Positions 24,373 to 37,599 of a DNA stretch of 64,000 nucleotides are shown piece after piece. The notes under the pieces are model-generated. The model searched no databases. It was not told the origin of the DNA and saw only the letters and a program-made list of their open reading frames with translations. How positions within the stretch are numbered: the stretch's first letter is position 1; every line of letters begins with the position of its first letter. A program made the position numbers and the translations under genes. The stretch is from Chamaecyparis obtusa (taxonomy: Eukaryota; Streptophyta; Pinopsida; Cupressales; Cupressaceae), in the NCBI GenBank assembly GCA_027943335.1, contig BSBK01014857.1, positions 1 through 64,000 on the forward strand, given 5' to 3'.

Positions 24373-26405
24373 CTGAAGGGATAGTGTCAAGGATTGCATC
24401 CTAGCATTGAATGGACTATTCCGTTAGCTCTAGCTGGGTGGGTAAACACTAGGGACAACCCTATTTTGACCACTGAGTCAATAGAACATTTCAGACAATG
24501 TCAGACCAAAGTGTCCCCAAGGTGCGCTAAGCACAATTGGTCAGTGAACTTTCGAGGCTCGTAACTCAGACCTCGTGAGAGGTATCTACGATTTGTGAGA
24601 TGATATAGGATGATATTTCTGAGGCCTAAAATAATCTCTCTCTATTCTATGATATACAAAATTTATTTGAATTTGGCACGCCAGTCTCGCTCGATGCCAA
24701 AACTTGTAGTGAGGGTCAATTGAAAGTTGCACCAATGGATTACTTCTAAACTATTCATCATGGCACCAAATAGACTGTGCCATTAGGTCTAGTTGAGTGG
24801 TTAAATGCTAGGGACAACCCCATTTTGACCACTAAGTTAGTAGAATGTTCTGGACCACGTCGGACCAAAGTGTCCCCAAGGTGCACTAAGCACAATTGGT
24901 CAGCGAACTTTTGAGGCTTGTAACTCAGACCCTGTGAGAGGTATTGGTGATCTGTAAGATGTTATAGGATGATGTTTCTAAGGCCTACAATAACCTCTCT
25001 TCAGTCTATGATATTCAAATTTTTTTGAATTTGGCATGCCAGTCTCGCTCGATGTCAAAACTTGCAGTGAGGGTCAATTGAAAATTGCACCAATGGATTA
25101 CTTCCAAACTATTTGTCCCAGCACCAAATGAACTATGTCATTAGCTCTAGTTGGGTGGGTAAATGCTACAGACAACCCTATTTCAACCACTGAGTCATTA
25201 GAACATTTCAAACCACGCCAGACCAAAGTGTCCCTAAGGTGCACTAAGCACGATTGGTCAGTGAACTTTCAAGGCTCATAACTTGGACCCCATGAGAGGT
25301 ATTAGAGATCCATGAGATGCTACAAGATGGTGTTTCTAAGACCTACAATAACCTCTCTCTGTTCTGGGAGATGCAATTTTTTTTGAATTTGGCACGCCAG
25401 TCTTGCTCGATGCCAAAACCTACAATGAGGGTTACTTGAAAGTTGCACCAATGGATTACTTCCAAACCATTCATCTCAGCACCAAATGGACTATGCCATT
25501 AGCTCTGGTTGGGTGGTTAAACGCTAGGTACAACCCCATTTCGACCACTGAGTCAGTATAAGGTTCCAGACCACACCAGACCAAAGTGTCCCCAAGGTGC
25601 ACTAAGCATGATTGGTCAGTGAACTTTCAAGGCTCGTAACTCAGACAGTGTGAGAGGTATCATAGATCTATGAGATGCATAGGATGATGTTTTTGATGCC
25701 TAAAATATCATCTCTCTATTCTAGGAGATTCAATTTTTTGTGGATTTGACATGCCAGTCTCGCTCGATGCTAAAACTTGTAGTGAGGGTCAGTTGAAAGT
25801 TACACCAATGGATTACTTCCAAACCGTTTATCCTGGCACCAAATGGACTACACCATTAGCTTTGGTTGGGCAGGTAAACTCTAGAGACAACCCCATTTTG
25901 ACCACTAAGTCAGTAGAATGTTCTGGACCACGTCGGACCAAAGTTTCATGAAGGTGCACTAAGCATGATTGGTCAATGAAATTTTGAGGCTCGTAACTTA
26001 GACCCTATGAGAGGTATTGAAGATCCTTAAGATGCTATAGAAAAATGTTTTTGATGCCTACAATAACCTCTCTCCATTCTGGGAGATTCAATTTTTTTTT
26101 GAATTTGGCACGCGAGTCTCGCACGATGCCAAAACTTGCAGTGAGGGTCAGTTGAAAGTTGCACCAATGGATTACTTCCAAAATGTTCATCCAGGCACTG
26201 AATGGACTACACCATTAGCTCTGGTTGGGTCATTAAACACTAGGGATAACCCCATTTTGACCACTGATTCAATAGAATGTTCTGGACCATGCTGGACCAA
26301 AGTGTCCCCAAGGTGCACTAAGCACGATAGGTCAGCAAACTTTCGAGGCTCGTAACTCAGAGCCCATGAAAGGTATCAGAAATCCTTGAGATGCTACAAG
26401 ACTAC
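24373..26405. repeat. ~358-bp tandem array, about 5.7 copies
   Basis: Recurring phrases (ACCAATGGATTACTTC, GACCAAAGTGTCCCCAAGG, TTGGCACGCCAGTCTCGCTC) repeat with spacings of about 356-360 bp; for example the AATGGACTA word falls near 24408, 24768, 25126, 25485, 25841 and 26200. Copies differ by many substitutions, so the array is old. Short frames such as those at 25751 and 26152 are the same repeat read in one phase, not genes. Confidence 0.9.
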
Positions 26406-26589
26406 ATTTCTTAGGTGTTCCTATTGTATTTGCAAGGGTACAGGTAGAGTACTGCTATTTTGTCTAAAAGACCAATACCTAAATTTGAGATATGTTTTGA
26501 TATGGCCAAAAGGGTGTTTGATTATTGCCAAAAGGGTGTTTCATTATGTAATTAGGCTAGTTTGAAGTCTTTTAGTCATTGGGAGTAAA
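26406..26589. other. Transposon interior between arrays
   Basis: Contains a short direct duplication (GCCAAAAGGGTGTTT at about 26503 and 26528). No gene. Confidence 0.4.
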
Positions 26590-26940
26590 GGGTGAGTCTA
26601 GAAACCTTGAAACCGGGTAGAAGCAAAAATTTGGGTGCCAATTCCGTGGAAGTCCGCAGCTTGAAAATTTGCACCGCTTGAAACGGGCACCCATTTTTTA
26701 AAAATGGGTGCCCGTTTTAGGCTCGGACATCCGATCCGAAATTCAAAAAGCGGGTACCCGTTTTTCCAGAAACGGGCACCCATTTTTTTTCAAAACGGGT
26801 ACCCATTTCTAAAAAAAATTAAATTTTCTTTTTTAATTTAAAATATTTTTTAAAACACATATTTTTAAATTTATGAAACGGGTGCCTGTTTTTTGAATTT
26901 AAATAACGGGTGCCCGTTTCTTAAAATATGCACGCGGGAG
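26590..26940. repeat. Cluster of palindromic GGGTRCCC motifs
   Basis: At least eight copies of ACGGGTGCCCGT, AGCGGGTACCCGT or AACGGGCACCCAT-like words in 350 bp, in both orientations and often arranged as hairpins (AACGGGCACCCATTTTTTAA facing AAATGGGTGCCCGTTTTA). GC-rich islands stand out in an otherwise AT-rich region. Confidence 0.8.
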
Positions 26941-28203
<1,263 letters not shown>

Positions 28204-28351
28204 AAATGAACAATAATTCTGTACATATTTATATGTCAACATATCTAGATACAATGTGGCATATGCCATCTCAAAATGTATCATATGACATCTCAAAATA
28301 AGAAGTTCAACTATAAATGTTTCTAGGACATCCTATTCTACTAGTGGATCA

Positions 28352-29502
28352 TCAAAATGTAGCCTCTTTTAAGTACTCTTGGGCTCTGATGGATCCTACA
28401 TTCAAACACAAAAGTGAAACCCCAAGTTAGATTAAAATTCAGAATCATAGACAACAATAATAAATAAAATTTAAACTAAAATTGAACTCTCATATACCTC
28501 ACCTCTTTGTCTCCTCTTGTAGATAGGAGACCTAATATATGTCCTCGATAGCACAAGAATAGTGCCACCAATGTTGACTCCCACCTGTATATGTTTGCGA
28601 ACATGAGATTGATCTACGAGTTATACTATTTAATGTTAAAAACTTGGTGGCAATTATATATTTACAAAATAACTAAATTAACATTAAAACTTACCTTTGT
28701 TTAATTTTCCTTAGGGATTGTTGGCTGAGTCATCAACAATACAAACCCTTGGCGTTCTGGCTCTCTCAAACTAGGAGTGACCTACAAAAGTCAAACAGAT
28801 ACCTCATATTGTCATAACTTGACCATATTATATATACTTGATAGTAAAATACACATAAATAACTTTACAAATGTATGTATCATGGGGATATCACTACGAA
28901 TGGATATGCCTGTGACTCTATTGTGATGATAGGGTCTCATGGGATCATCATATGCCACTCTCTATCAAATAAACCATGTAAATTAAAAATGAGTACGCAC
29001 AACTGACAAGTGTACATGTAGACATAAACAAACTAAATTACTTAATTACCTTTCCTTTATCAATGGCTAACACCTGCACCCCCTCACATTGTCCCCTGGT
29101 CGAAACTAGTGACACTTGCATCAGTATGTAAAAGATGAGCATAAAAATTAGAAAACAATGCACATATACTATTATCATAATTTAAAAGGAAACCAATGAG
29201 TACATTAAAATATATGTACCATGGAAGTGTCAAGACCAAATGATATGCCATAAAATGTGGATGCCTCCACTTGTGCCATCTCCTCCTCTGTCATCAACTG
29301 AACATAAATGTAACACATAAAAATACATAAGTGGGAAAGTATTATAAGTAAATTCTACTAAAATACGAATAATAAAATTTAAATACAATGTAAAAAGTGA
29401 ATAGTTTACCCTTACCATAATAGTGGGAGTCCATGGATTTGTACGCTTTTGATGCACATCTCCATGAGTTGCTTCAATGCTTGTAGTATGTTTTCTAGAA
29501 TT
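28352..29502 (-). pseudogene. 3' exons of second gene of the giant transposon
   Basis: Reading minus, short coding blocks are bounded by AG and GT: end of exon 1 at 29416 (donor GTAAGG); exon 29220-29297 (LMTEEEMAQVEASTFYG, donor GTACAT); exon about 29050-29117 (GQCEGVQVLAIDKGK, donor GTAATT); exon 28881-28961 (RVAYDDPMRPYHHNR, where the donor reads ATACAT, probably a mutated GT); exon 28695-28781 (VTPSLREPERQGF, with an internal TAA); exon 28503-28584 (VGVNIGGTILVLS, donor GTGAGG); and a last exon 28352-28395 ending in TGA. Phases agree at most junctions. No family is recognised. The gypsy element cuts exon 1 at 29507. Confidence 0.6.
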
Positions 29503-29507
29503 GTCAC

Positions 29508-32500
29508 TATAATACACTAAGTTTGCACCCTTGTTTCAAGCTCTCTTGCTCTTGATAACTTAGTATAACATGGGAATCATCTCCAGGTTGTGGGACCTAT
29601 GCTAACTGAGATGAGACCTCCAGGTTCTAGGCTAGTTCCTCTTGGATAATCACTTTAATTTTTTTCTTGACATGAAAAGTAAAAATTGAGGGGAAAAGGG
29701 ATAGAAGGAATGCTTGGAAGGGAAATGACTGAAAAGAAAACTACCTACTAGGTGATGCACCGAAATTAGGCTTTGGATCTTATTATAGAAGAATGGAATC
29801 AATGAAAAGCTTAGGTCTAGTAGGTCACAACTTACTGAATAGGCTTGCATAAGTGTTTCATAGGAGGGCCTAAACATAACACACAACTTATGACCTACAA
29901 GCAGACATTCACTTCTGCAACTTGGTGTAGGATTGAGACAAGACTATTAGGGGGTTGAAGTATACCCACAAAACATCCAAATCAGATCACACACAATTAT
30001 AAAAATTAAGAGGGATCAGGAACCCTAAGTTGTCATTGAAAACATGCATATACTTTGATTCAATAAGAGATAATCAAAACAAGGAAGCATAGGGACATGA
30101 AGGATTGTCACAAAATAACTCTGCAATATTTGTATTATTAATGGGAATTTTTAAAATTGTATAAGCCAAAGGGTATAAATGATACCACAGATGACCCCTA
30201 AGAAAAGATGAATTTCTTCTACAATTGTGAACCTCTCTTTTTATAGAAAAAGTCAATTATAAGCTCAAAAGCTCAAAAAATACAATATATACATCTCCAC
30301 CTTGCACACGACAGGAGTGAAAAACCTAACTAGGGTTACATAAGATTTTCATTAAAATAATAGCTAACCCTAACTCAATCAAGTTTGATCATAAATGTAA
30401 CTCTACAACTATGGCCGATCAAACCTCACGTTTGCATGCCCATCCCTATACTACATCAACCTATAGACAAGCAACCTGGATTCATCCACCTTCCTGCACA
30501 AAATCTGACCATGAATGCTAAAATGGTACCTTTTTAGGGATAGGAATCGACCCATGGCGGCTGACCAGACTTCTTCATCGACCTCCTTGACTGTAAATGT
30601 CTTGCAGACATAAATTCTTTGAGCTACACTACCTCTGTATCTTACTGAATCAAAAACTGGTAGAAACCCTCACAGAGACACATTTGAATTTGAAATATAA
30701 TGGCTAGTGGCAAATTTTTAAAACATAGCCATTGATGTCCTTTTCTTCCCTGTATATGAATGGCCGAAATTAACTTTCTAATAGTCATAAAACCCCTCTA
30801 AAAAGTCCAAATCCACATCGGCATGTTTGGATCAATAAGAATCTAGCATTTTGGCACATCAGCATGTTTGGACCAATAAGAATCTAGCATTTTGGCACAT
30901 CAACATGTTTGAACCCACCTCGAGCCTTTCTTCCTCTAAGTCATTCGGTGACCACGTGACCGAAGACTTTTTCTTATTCATGAAATCCTTGGCTTCACCC
31001 CGGTCTGGTCAAGCGATTCAACGAACAAGGCATTTCACTAAATCATTGAGTCTCTTTACTAACCCTGGTCAAATTAAGCGAACACGAGAAACCCCTTCGG
31101 TCGCTAATTCATAGAATGTTTTCTTTAACCACTCATGAGAATTTTGGCTTACATTTGGTGAACTGGTGACTGAAGACAATCACTAGGTCGTTGAGAATTT
31201 TAGAGCCTCACTAACTTATCCTGTGATTCTGTGAATCCACACATTTGCACATTTGCCAGATCATTTAGAGCACTGCTATCTTATCACACGAATGAGAGAC
31301 CAAAGAGAAGTTATTGGGGCCACCAAATATTTTGTCAAACCTGGGCCCAGACCTACCACCTCTCAACTTCCCATTCACTCCAACTACTCTCTAGACATAC
31401 ATCTCAACAAGTCTCTGACAACGAACCCACTGCAACCAAGATTTTGATCCAACGATAGGCGTAAGATCACATGACTGAAGAATATTCTTTTTGATCATGT
31501 GCCCACCATAGATCTCCATTAAGTCATGACCCCACTGACATATTAGTCCATCTATAAGTCTGCATCAGCACATGACAACCAATCATATTTTAGCACATTA
31601 GTGCACCTAGCAACATGGTCCCACAGTCTATCTCTTTACTTTGACCAATTAAATGATGGTGTGTCACTCTGACCTAGCATTGGACCCACCTGATAGAGGC
31701 TAAACACTTGGTGAATTGAATGTTCAGTGCATGATCTCATAGCCCCAATAGAACGCATGAGATCATGCACCAACCATTGGATTTAAAAGCTACAATCTGT
31801 CGGGCCTGCTCTAAAAATCAGACAAGTCACCACCTCTTGACCAATAGGAAGCCTCCACATAGGAAAATGTGGCAGTGGACCCACAAATGCTTGAAGCCCT
31901 GCAGACTTAAGGAAGATCGACAGTTGCTGTGATTTCGCAAGCCTCTGACACATCCTTTGTGAAATCATGACGATCATCGTATCTCGATGTCTGGGACCCC
32001 ACATAAAATGACCACCAGACTTCCTAGTGAATACGTGACTGAAGAAAAGATGATTGTTCACTAGGTCACTGGCCGTTAAGGACTTAACCACCAGAATTAA
32101 GAGATTACATGAACCACTGCATTCACTAAGTCGCTGAATAGAAAAAGTAACCACCGACTAACACATTACCCTAATACCAAATCTACGGCTAGTCTCATCT
32201 CCTCATGACCTTGGAAGATTCCTTCAGATTATATGACAATCGTTCAATGTAGAATCTTACCACTACCTACAGAAATAACCCCACTTTGACTTGGCAATTC
32301 AGCGACTGAAGGTAATTTTCATTCACAAGATACTCTAAGGAAGTGTGGTTAAGCTGAGCAAATACGCGAACAAATAGATTTCACTAGTTCACTGAATCAT
32401 GAATGAACCCAGGGTTAGATCAAGTGAATGCCCAACTAAAGATGATTTGCAGAGTCACTGAATGTTTTAGGGCACTGCCACTTCATTTTGTGACTAAGAC

Positions 32501-32844
32501 TCTCTGTATTCACCAAGTCATAGGAAGAAAAGACAACCATCAGAAAAAATAAGAGAACTAGTGACCGATGGGAAAATATTATGCACATGGGTATTGAGGA
32601 AAATTAAGTTGTTGATAAAGTAATGAAAAAATATTATAGGGGCTTAGGGTTTGCTAGGGTTTTAAGCCTCCAAAGGCTATAGTTTCAAATTTTAGACCTA
32701 CAAACCAGGGAATGAAACAAATTGTAGAGGCCAGGAGACAAACCATAACCTCATGAAATTTTCAAGGATGCCTGGCAGGAGTAAAACAGAGACCCTGAGA
32801 TAGATATTAGTCAAATTTGCATGCATATGAAAATTAGGACAACA
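29508..32844 (-). repeat. 3' LTR of level-3 gypsy element
   Basis: Collinear with 39299-40081 plus 49208-51729. Its outer end reads TATAATAC where the other LTR has TGTTATAC; its inner end is GGACAACA. It contains many scattered TCRCTGAAT-like words (for example CATTCGGTGACCACGTGACC), as in the 4.2-kb LTR family, and no gene. Confidence 0.87.
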
Positions 32845-33056
32845 TTTTGGTGATTTTTGCTAGATGTCAGCCTGCTAGACATAGATCAGTGGCCTTGACA
32901 TAATCTGTTGGGCATGTTGTCATATTGGAATAGAAAACTTCAACAGAGACAAAAGCTAAATAGAGGGACAAAACTTGTGCACAGGCACTTCTTGGAAAGC
33001 AGGAAACTAACTTAGAAAATAGGGAAGGAAAGAAAGAAACACATATTTACAAGAAT
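32845..33056 (-). other. Interior between integrase and 3' LTR of gypsy element
   Basis: About 210 nt with no ORF. A clear polypurine tract is not visible at the LTR edge. Confidence 0.4.
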
Positions 33057-34312
33057 TTATAGAGAGGGGGGAACCTCAACGCAGGGCTTCAAGTGGAATC
33101 CATTCACTAATATAGGCAAGGCATCTCCTTCAAGAGTTGATTGCTGGAAACCATTAGGCCCCTTGCATTCTATTATAACAAGTGGTCCACCCCAAAATGA
33201 GTCAAGTTTTGTGTGTCTACCAGGTTTGGCTCTGAATTCATCCCATTTGAGAACTACATCTCCAACCCTGAAGTTTCTAACCCTGGGTCTTTTGTCAAAG
33301 CTTCTCTTTGTCTGAATATGGTGGAGCTCCATATCTTTCATGTACTTGTCTCTAATTTCCTCTAACTCCATCAACTGAGCATATCTGATCTATAAGGGAT
33401 CTCCTTCCTCAAATAGGGCATATTGAGTAGCTAAGTCCAGAGCTGGTAATTCAATTGAAATGGACAATTAGCCTCTCTCCCATACACTAACACAGAAGGA
33501 GAATTCCCAATAATTTTCTTTGGGGTAATTCTATCTAGCCACAAGGCAGACCTAAGCTTAGTATGCCAATCTCTCTGATTTTCTTGAAGAGACTTCTTGA
33601 TTATCCTAATCAAGTTCTTATTGGTGGATTCTCCCAAGCCATTACCTTGGGGGTAGTAATTGGAACTAGTATTCAGATAGATGCCATTCTTGACGACCCA
33701 CTCTGAGACTTTGAGGCCTGTGAATGCTAATGCATTATCTGAAATGATGGAATCAGGAGTGCCAAATCTATGAATTATATCATCATAACAACTTAAGACA
33801 ACACTCTCATTGGCTTCTTTTAATGCAATTGCTTCTGGCCATCTGGTGAAGTAATCACTTGCAGTGATTATCCACTTATTTCCTACACTAGATGGAGGTT
33901 TGATCATTCCAATGAAATCTATGCCCCATTTCATGAAAGGTTGCTCTATTTTGACTGGCTATAAGGGAAAGGTTGCAAGCCTTTCTTTTCCTACAAACAT
34001 GGCACACTTGATGCATTTTCTGACATAATCATGACTATCCTTAAAGATAGATGACCAATAGCATCTGACCCTCATGATTTTAAAAGTAGTAGTCCTAGGA
34101 GAAAAGTGGCCTCCAGAAGGTCCATCATGAAACTCAAATAGGATGTTTGCTACCTTTTTTGAATCTATGCATCTTAAAAGGACACCAATATGATCCTTTC
34201 TAAAAAGGACATCATTTATCAGAAAAAAAGGAACAGATTGCAATCTATAATACCTTCTTTTTGTTGAATCCAAACCTGCAGGACATTGTCCTATCTTCAA
34301 ATAATTGATCAT
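33057..34312 (-). pseudogene. Gypsy integrase (zinc-binding, DD35E core, C-terminal domain)
   Basis: Three pieces. The N-terminal piece (33959-34312) has HHCC-like residues H62, H69, C100 and C103 (HDGPSGGH, CIKC). The core (33431-33934) has D6 (GIDFIG), D66 (SDNALAF) and E102 (GESTNKNL), a DD35E spacing. The C-terminal piece (33057-33374) has RNFRVGDVVLKW and a PGRHTKLDSFW...GPLVI region typical of gypsy integrase tails. A frame change separates the core from the C-terminal piece, and a stop separates the first two. The catalytic residues remain although the gene is broken. Confidence 0.9.
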
Positions 34313-34689
34313 ATTAGGTAACCAGCTTGTTGCCGGGCATGTTCTTCTATATAATGCACAACCAAAGATGCATCCATTTGCTCTGAATTCTTTGAACTTT
34401 CATCCCCTACCAAATGCTCACAAAGACCTCTTCCTCTAACCAGCTTGGTAGTTTGAATATCTATGTCATATTCCATCACCTTGGTGATCCAACCAACTCT
34501 TTTCTCATGTAGGTCTTTGGAAAGAAAAAACTCTTTGACACTTGGATGAGTAACCTTCAAGTGTACATTGCTATGGGTCAACAAATATCTAAAATTTTTA
34601 AGGCTCTTTACCATAGCAAGTACATGTTTTTCTACAAAAGAGTATCTCTATTCATTGTCTTCTAAACCTTTGCTAAAGAAAGCAATAGG
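34313..34689 (-). pseudogene. RT-linked RNase H / connection region of gypsy Pol
   Basis: Continues the RT frame after a TAG at 34690 (a CAG-to-TAG change fits). It contains VKSLKNFRYLLTHSNVHLKV and ERVGWITK-like text with VMEYDIDIQTTKLVRGRGL, the tail of a gypsy RT-RNase H. The domain start at the end of the RT piece reads LYAYGGHDAISAML, where a catalytic Asp is usual after LY, so this RNase H looks inactive. Confidence 0.75.
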
Positions 34690-36030
34690 CTACTCCAATC
34701 CATCTAAATTTTCTTGTGTCAACATTGCAGATATGGCATCATGACCTCCATAAGCATAAAGGATGAAATCCTTACTAAAATTTAGGTTTAGGAGAGCAGG
34801 GGCTTCAGTTAAGGCCTCTTTGATAGCTTGGAAATTGACTCTCCCTTCTTTGGTCCAACTAAAAGTTGAACTCTTCTTTAACATGGCTATCAAGGGCTTG
34901 AGTAAATCTACAATGTCAGGCAAGAACCTCCTAACAAAATTAATCTTTCCTATGAAAGATTTGAGACTTTTCTTGTGATGTGGCAATGGTAATTCTAGGA
35001 TGCCTGCAATTCTCTCAGGATCTACTGTGATCCCTTCCTTGGATACTACATATCCTAACAATTTTCCTTCATGGACTGCAAACATGGATTTCTTGGGATT
35101 AAGAGATATCCCAAACTCTCTGCACCTTTCAAAAATCTCCCTCAAATGTTTGATGTGATCTACTGCATGCTTTGAATAGATAGTTATGTCATCTAGATAG
35201 ACCAGCACAAACTTGTACATGAGGATTTTAAAGGCCATATCCATTTCCTTTTGAAATGTAGCACCTGCATTTGACAAACCAAAGGGCATCTTTTGATAAG
35301 CCATGGTTCCCCACTTGGTTGTAAATGCAGTCTTATATTGATCCTCTTCATTTATTAGGATCTGATTGTATCCTAAATAGCCATCCAATAATGAAAATCT
35401 CTTAGATCCAGAGACACATTGTAAGATTTGTTCCATTGAGGGTAATTGATGGTGGTCCTTTAAGGAGGCTCTATTAAGATCCCTGAAGTCAACACATAAC
35501 CTCAACTCCCCATTCTTCTTCCTGATAGGAACAAGGTTGGAAACCCAACTAGTATGCCTGATGGGGTAGATGATACCACTTTCTATCAATTTGAGCACCT
35601 CTTTATGCATAAGTGGCTCAAGCTTAGGATTAACAGGCCTTTGTTTTTGCCTCACTAGTTTGGCATTAGGCTCTAATTCAATAGTGTGCTGAGCAAGGGC
35701 TGGATCAAAACCTCTCAGGTCTTCATACTGCCATACAAAAAAATCACTAAATTCTTTGAATAACTGAGTGTAAGCTTGCTTTTCCAATTCACTGTTTGCT
35801 TTTCCAAATTGTAAGCTCTTACCTGGTTCCAACTCTAATCCAACACAATGTTCTTGCTGAACTACCAAGCCAGCTTTGTTTTTCTTAACTTCATCATCCT
35901 TTTTGAAGACAGTCTCTAATGTGGCAAGACCTCTAGGCATCTTATTGGACTTTAGTTGTATCACTTGATCACCATAGCTCTGTGATAGCCTATCTTGATT
36001 ATGCTCTAAAAAAACATCTTCTTCAAACAA
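34690..36030 (-). pseudogene. Gypsy reverse transcriptase
   Basis: A 446-codon open stretch covering nearly the whole RT. It has the approach FDPALAQHTIEL, primer-grip-like VSNLVPIRKKNGELRLCVD (162-180), LLDGYLGYNQ with catalytic D216, the MPFGLSNAGATFQ block (248-260), VYLDD at 277-281, and SLNPKKSMFAVHEGKLLGY. All three catalytic Asp residues are present. An upstream piece in the same frame holds the extra RNase H. Stops at both borders and the broken neighbours mean no functional polyprotein. Confidence 0.93.
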
Positions 36031-36174
36031 ATACTATAGAATTTGTTCATCATTGTCAAACACCTGCCAATTGACATCATTATCATGAATAGAGGGTTTG
36101 ACAATCACTTTGATATGCTATTGATCTACTTCTTTTGAAATGTTGTTTGGGATATCATACTGAGATCTAACAAT

Positions 36175-36545
36175 AGCTAATCTATCTACATTTTGGTTTA
36201 ATTTTCTAGGGATGGAAACCTTATTGAAAGCATAAAAGTATTCAATTGCATTCCAAACCCTATGTTTTTATGCTTTCAAGGTGTCATTCTTGGTTTCACT
36301 CATCCCTCTTACTTGGTTGACAACTAACTCACTGTCACCATAAACTTTTAAGGCTTTCAGCCCTATTTTTCTAGCCCATTCTAGCCCATTCACAAGGCTC
36401 TCATACTCTGTAGTGTTGCTAGTGCAGGATAAATTGAATCTAAAGGCAGTACAATACCTTTCTCCTTTTGGGGACACTAACATAGCACCACCACTAGAGC
36501 CATGTCTACTTCTAGCTCCATCAAAAAATAGTTCCCAAACCTGAT
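36175..36545 (-). pseudogene. Additional (archaeal-type) RNase H between protease and RT
   Basis: FFDGARSRHGS carries the first Asp (codon near 36520). SNTTEYESLVNGLEWARKIG follows with the catalytic Glu, VYGDSELVVNQVRG with the second Asp, and NVDRLA (near 36187) with the last Asp. This is a complete RNase H signature, separate from the degenerate RT-linked one. Extra RNases H are known in plant Tat-type gypsy elements, usually placed between the first RNase H and integrase. Here it lies upstream of RT, in the same frame. Confidence 0.85.
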
Positions 36546-36585
36546 TGTTCTGATCCTCTAAATCAGTGTCCTTGAGAAGGTTGGG

Positions 36586-37589
36586 CTATATAGCATCACT
36601 CTCTTGTATCAGATAGCTTCCCAAACCAAAATCCCAAACAAGATTTTTTTGGGCTTCTGAAGTTCTTTCATCTAGAAGAATATCAGGGATATTCTCTATC
36701 TTAGTGTCTGCTTCACTAATGGTTTGGAAATCACTGCTATCAAATATAGGGCAATTTACATTGATGGTGTTGGACACATATGGCTCTATATGGTGTGCTA
36801 CTAATGGTTATGATTTAATGGTAACCTTGGTACCATATCTTGTATGAAATAGCATGTGGGACCAGTGAGAAGATAGGTAGCCTCCTATCTTAGCTATAAA
36901 CTCCCTTGAAAGACATATAGAAAATAATGCAAGGAGATCTATGATGTATATATCAAGGAGGATGGAAACATTAGGACTAGCATGTAGAATTAGACTGGTA
37001 TCCTTAACCACACCTATAGTATTAACTGAGGACCCATCAAGTTGGGTCACCTTCTTTTGGAAGGGTTCATACTTCAGTCCTAATTGGTCAGCTACTTTGT
37101 TGGGCATCACAGTGCTAGTAGCTCCACTATCTACCATAAAATTATGTACTAGAGATTCTCCAATAATTAGAGATACATAAAAGGGGGTGGTTTTGAGCTC
37201 CTACCTTGCATGGTATTGGCCTTGGAGTCACTACTTGAAACCTCCTTCTCTTGATCAGTGTTAACCAACACTAGCTTTGCAACTTCTTTTGTAGGTTGAG
37301 GAGTTGTTGCCTCGGTTATGGCCTTCTTCAAAATGTCAGACTGCCCTGGAATAGACAAAGAATCCCACATAGACATGGTGACATTCACCTTCATCATGTT
37401 GTCTACAATGTTGAAAGGTGTCATAGTGTGTACTCTTTGTTGTGCCTTCACTATGATGGGCTCCACCTCTTTGGGATGTGGGCCTTCTTTGTTTGTAACA
37501 ACAGGAGTCTCCTTGACTTTGGTAGGAGTAGTTTGTTGCACTAGCTCTGTAGATGTAGTGGCTTTGGCATTGGAATCTACTCTCTCCAC
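36586..37589 (-). pseudogene. Gypsy protease with upstream linker
   Basis: 37167-37589 encodes a Lys/Thr/Pro-rich linker containing TPFNIVDNMMKVNVTMSMWD. A one-base shift in the CCCCCTTTTA run near 37170 changes the frame. 36808-37137 then reads MVDSGATSTVMPNKVADQLG, an aspartic protease active site (D3-S4-G5-A6), followed by VTQLDGSSVNTIGVV. A hydrophilic tail (36586-36777) leads toward the extra RNase H. Confidence 0.82.
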
Positions 37590-37599
37590 ATCTTGAGCT

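Noticed and set aside
25751..26355. Two similar 66-67 codon ORFs starting at 25751 and 26152
   Set aside because: They are the same phase of two copies of the 358-bp tandem repeat. Other copies have stops.
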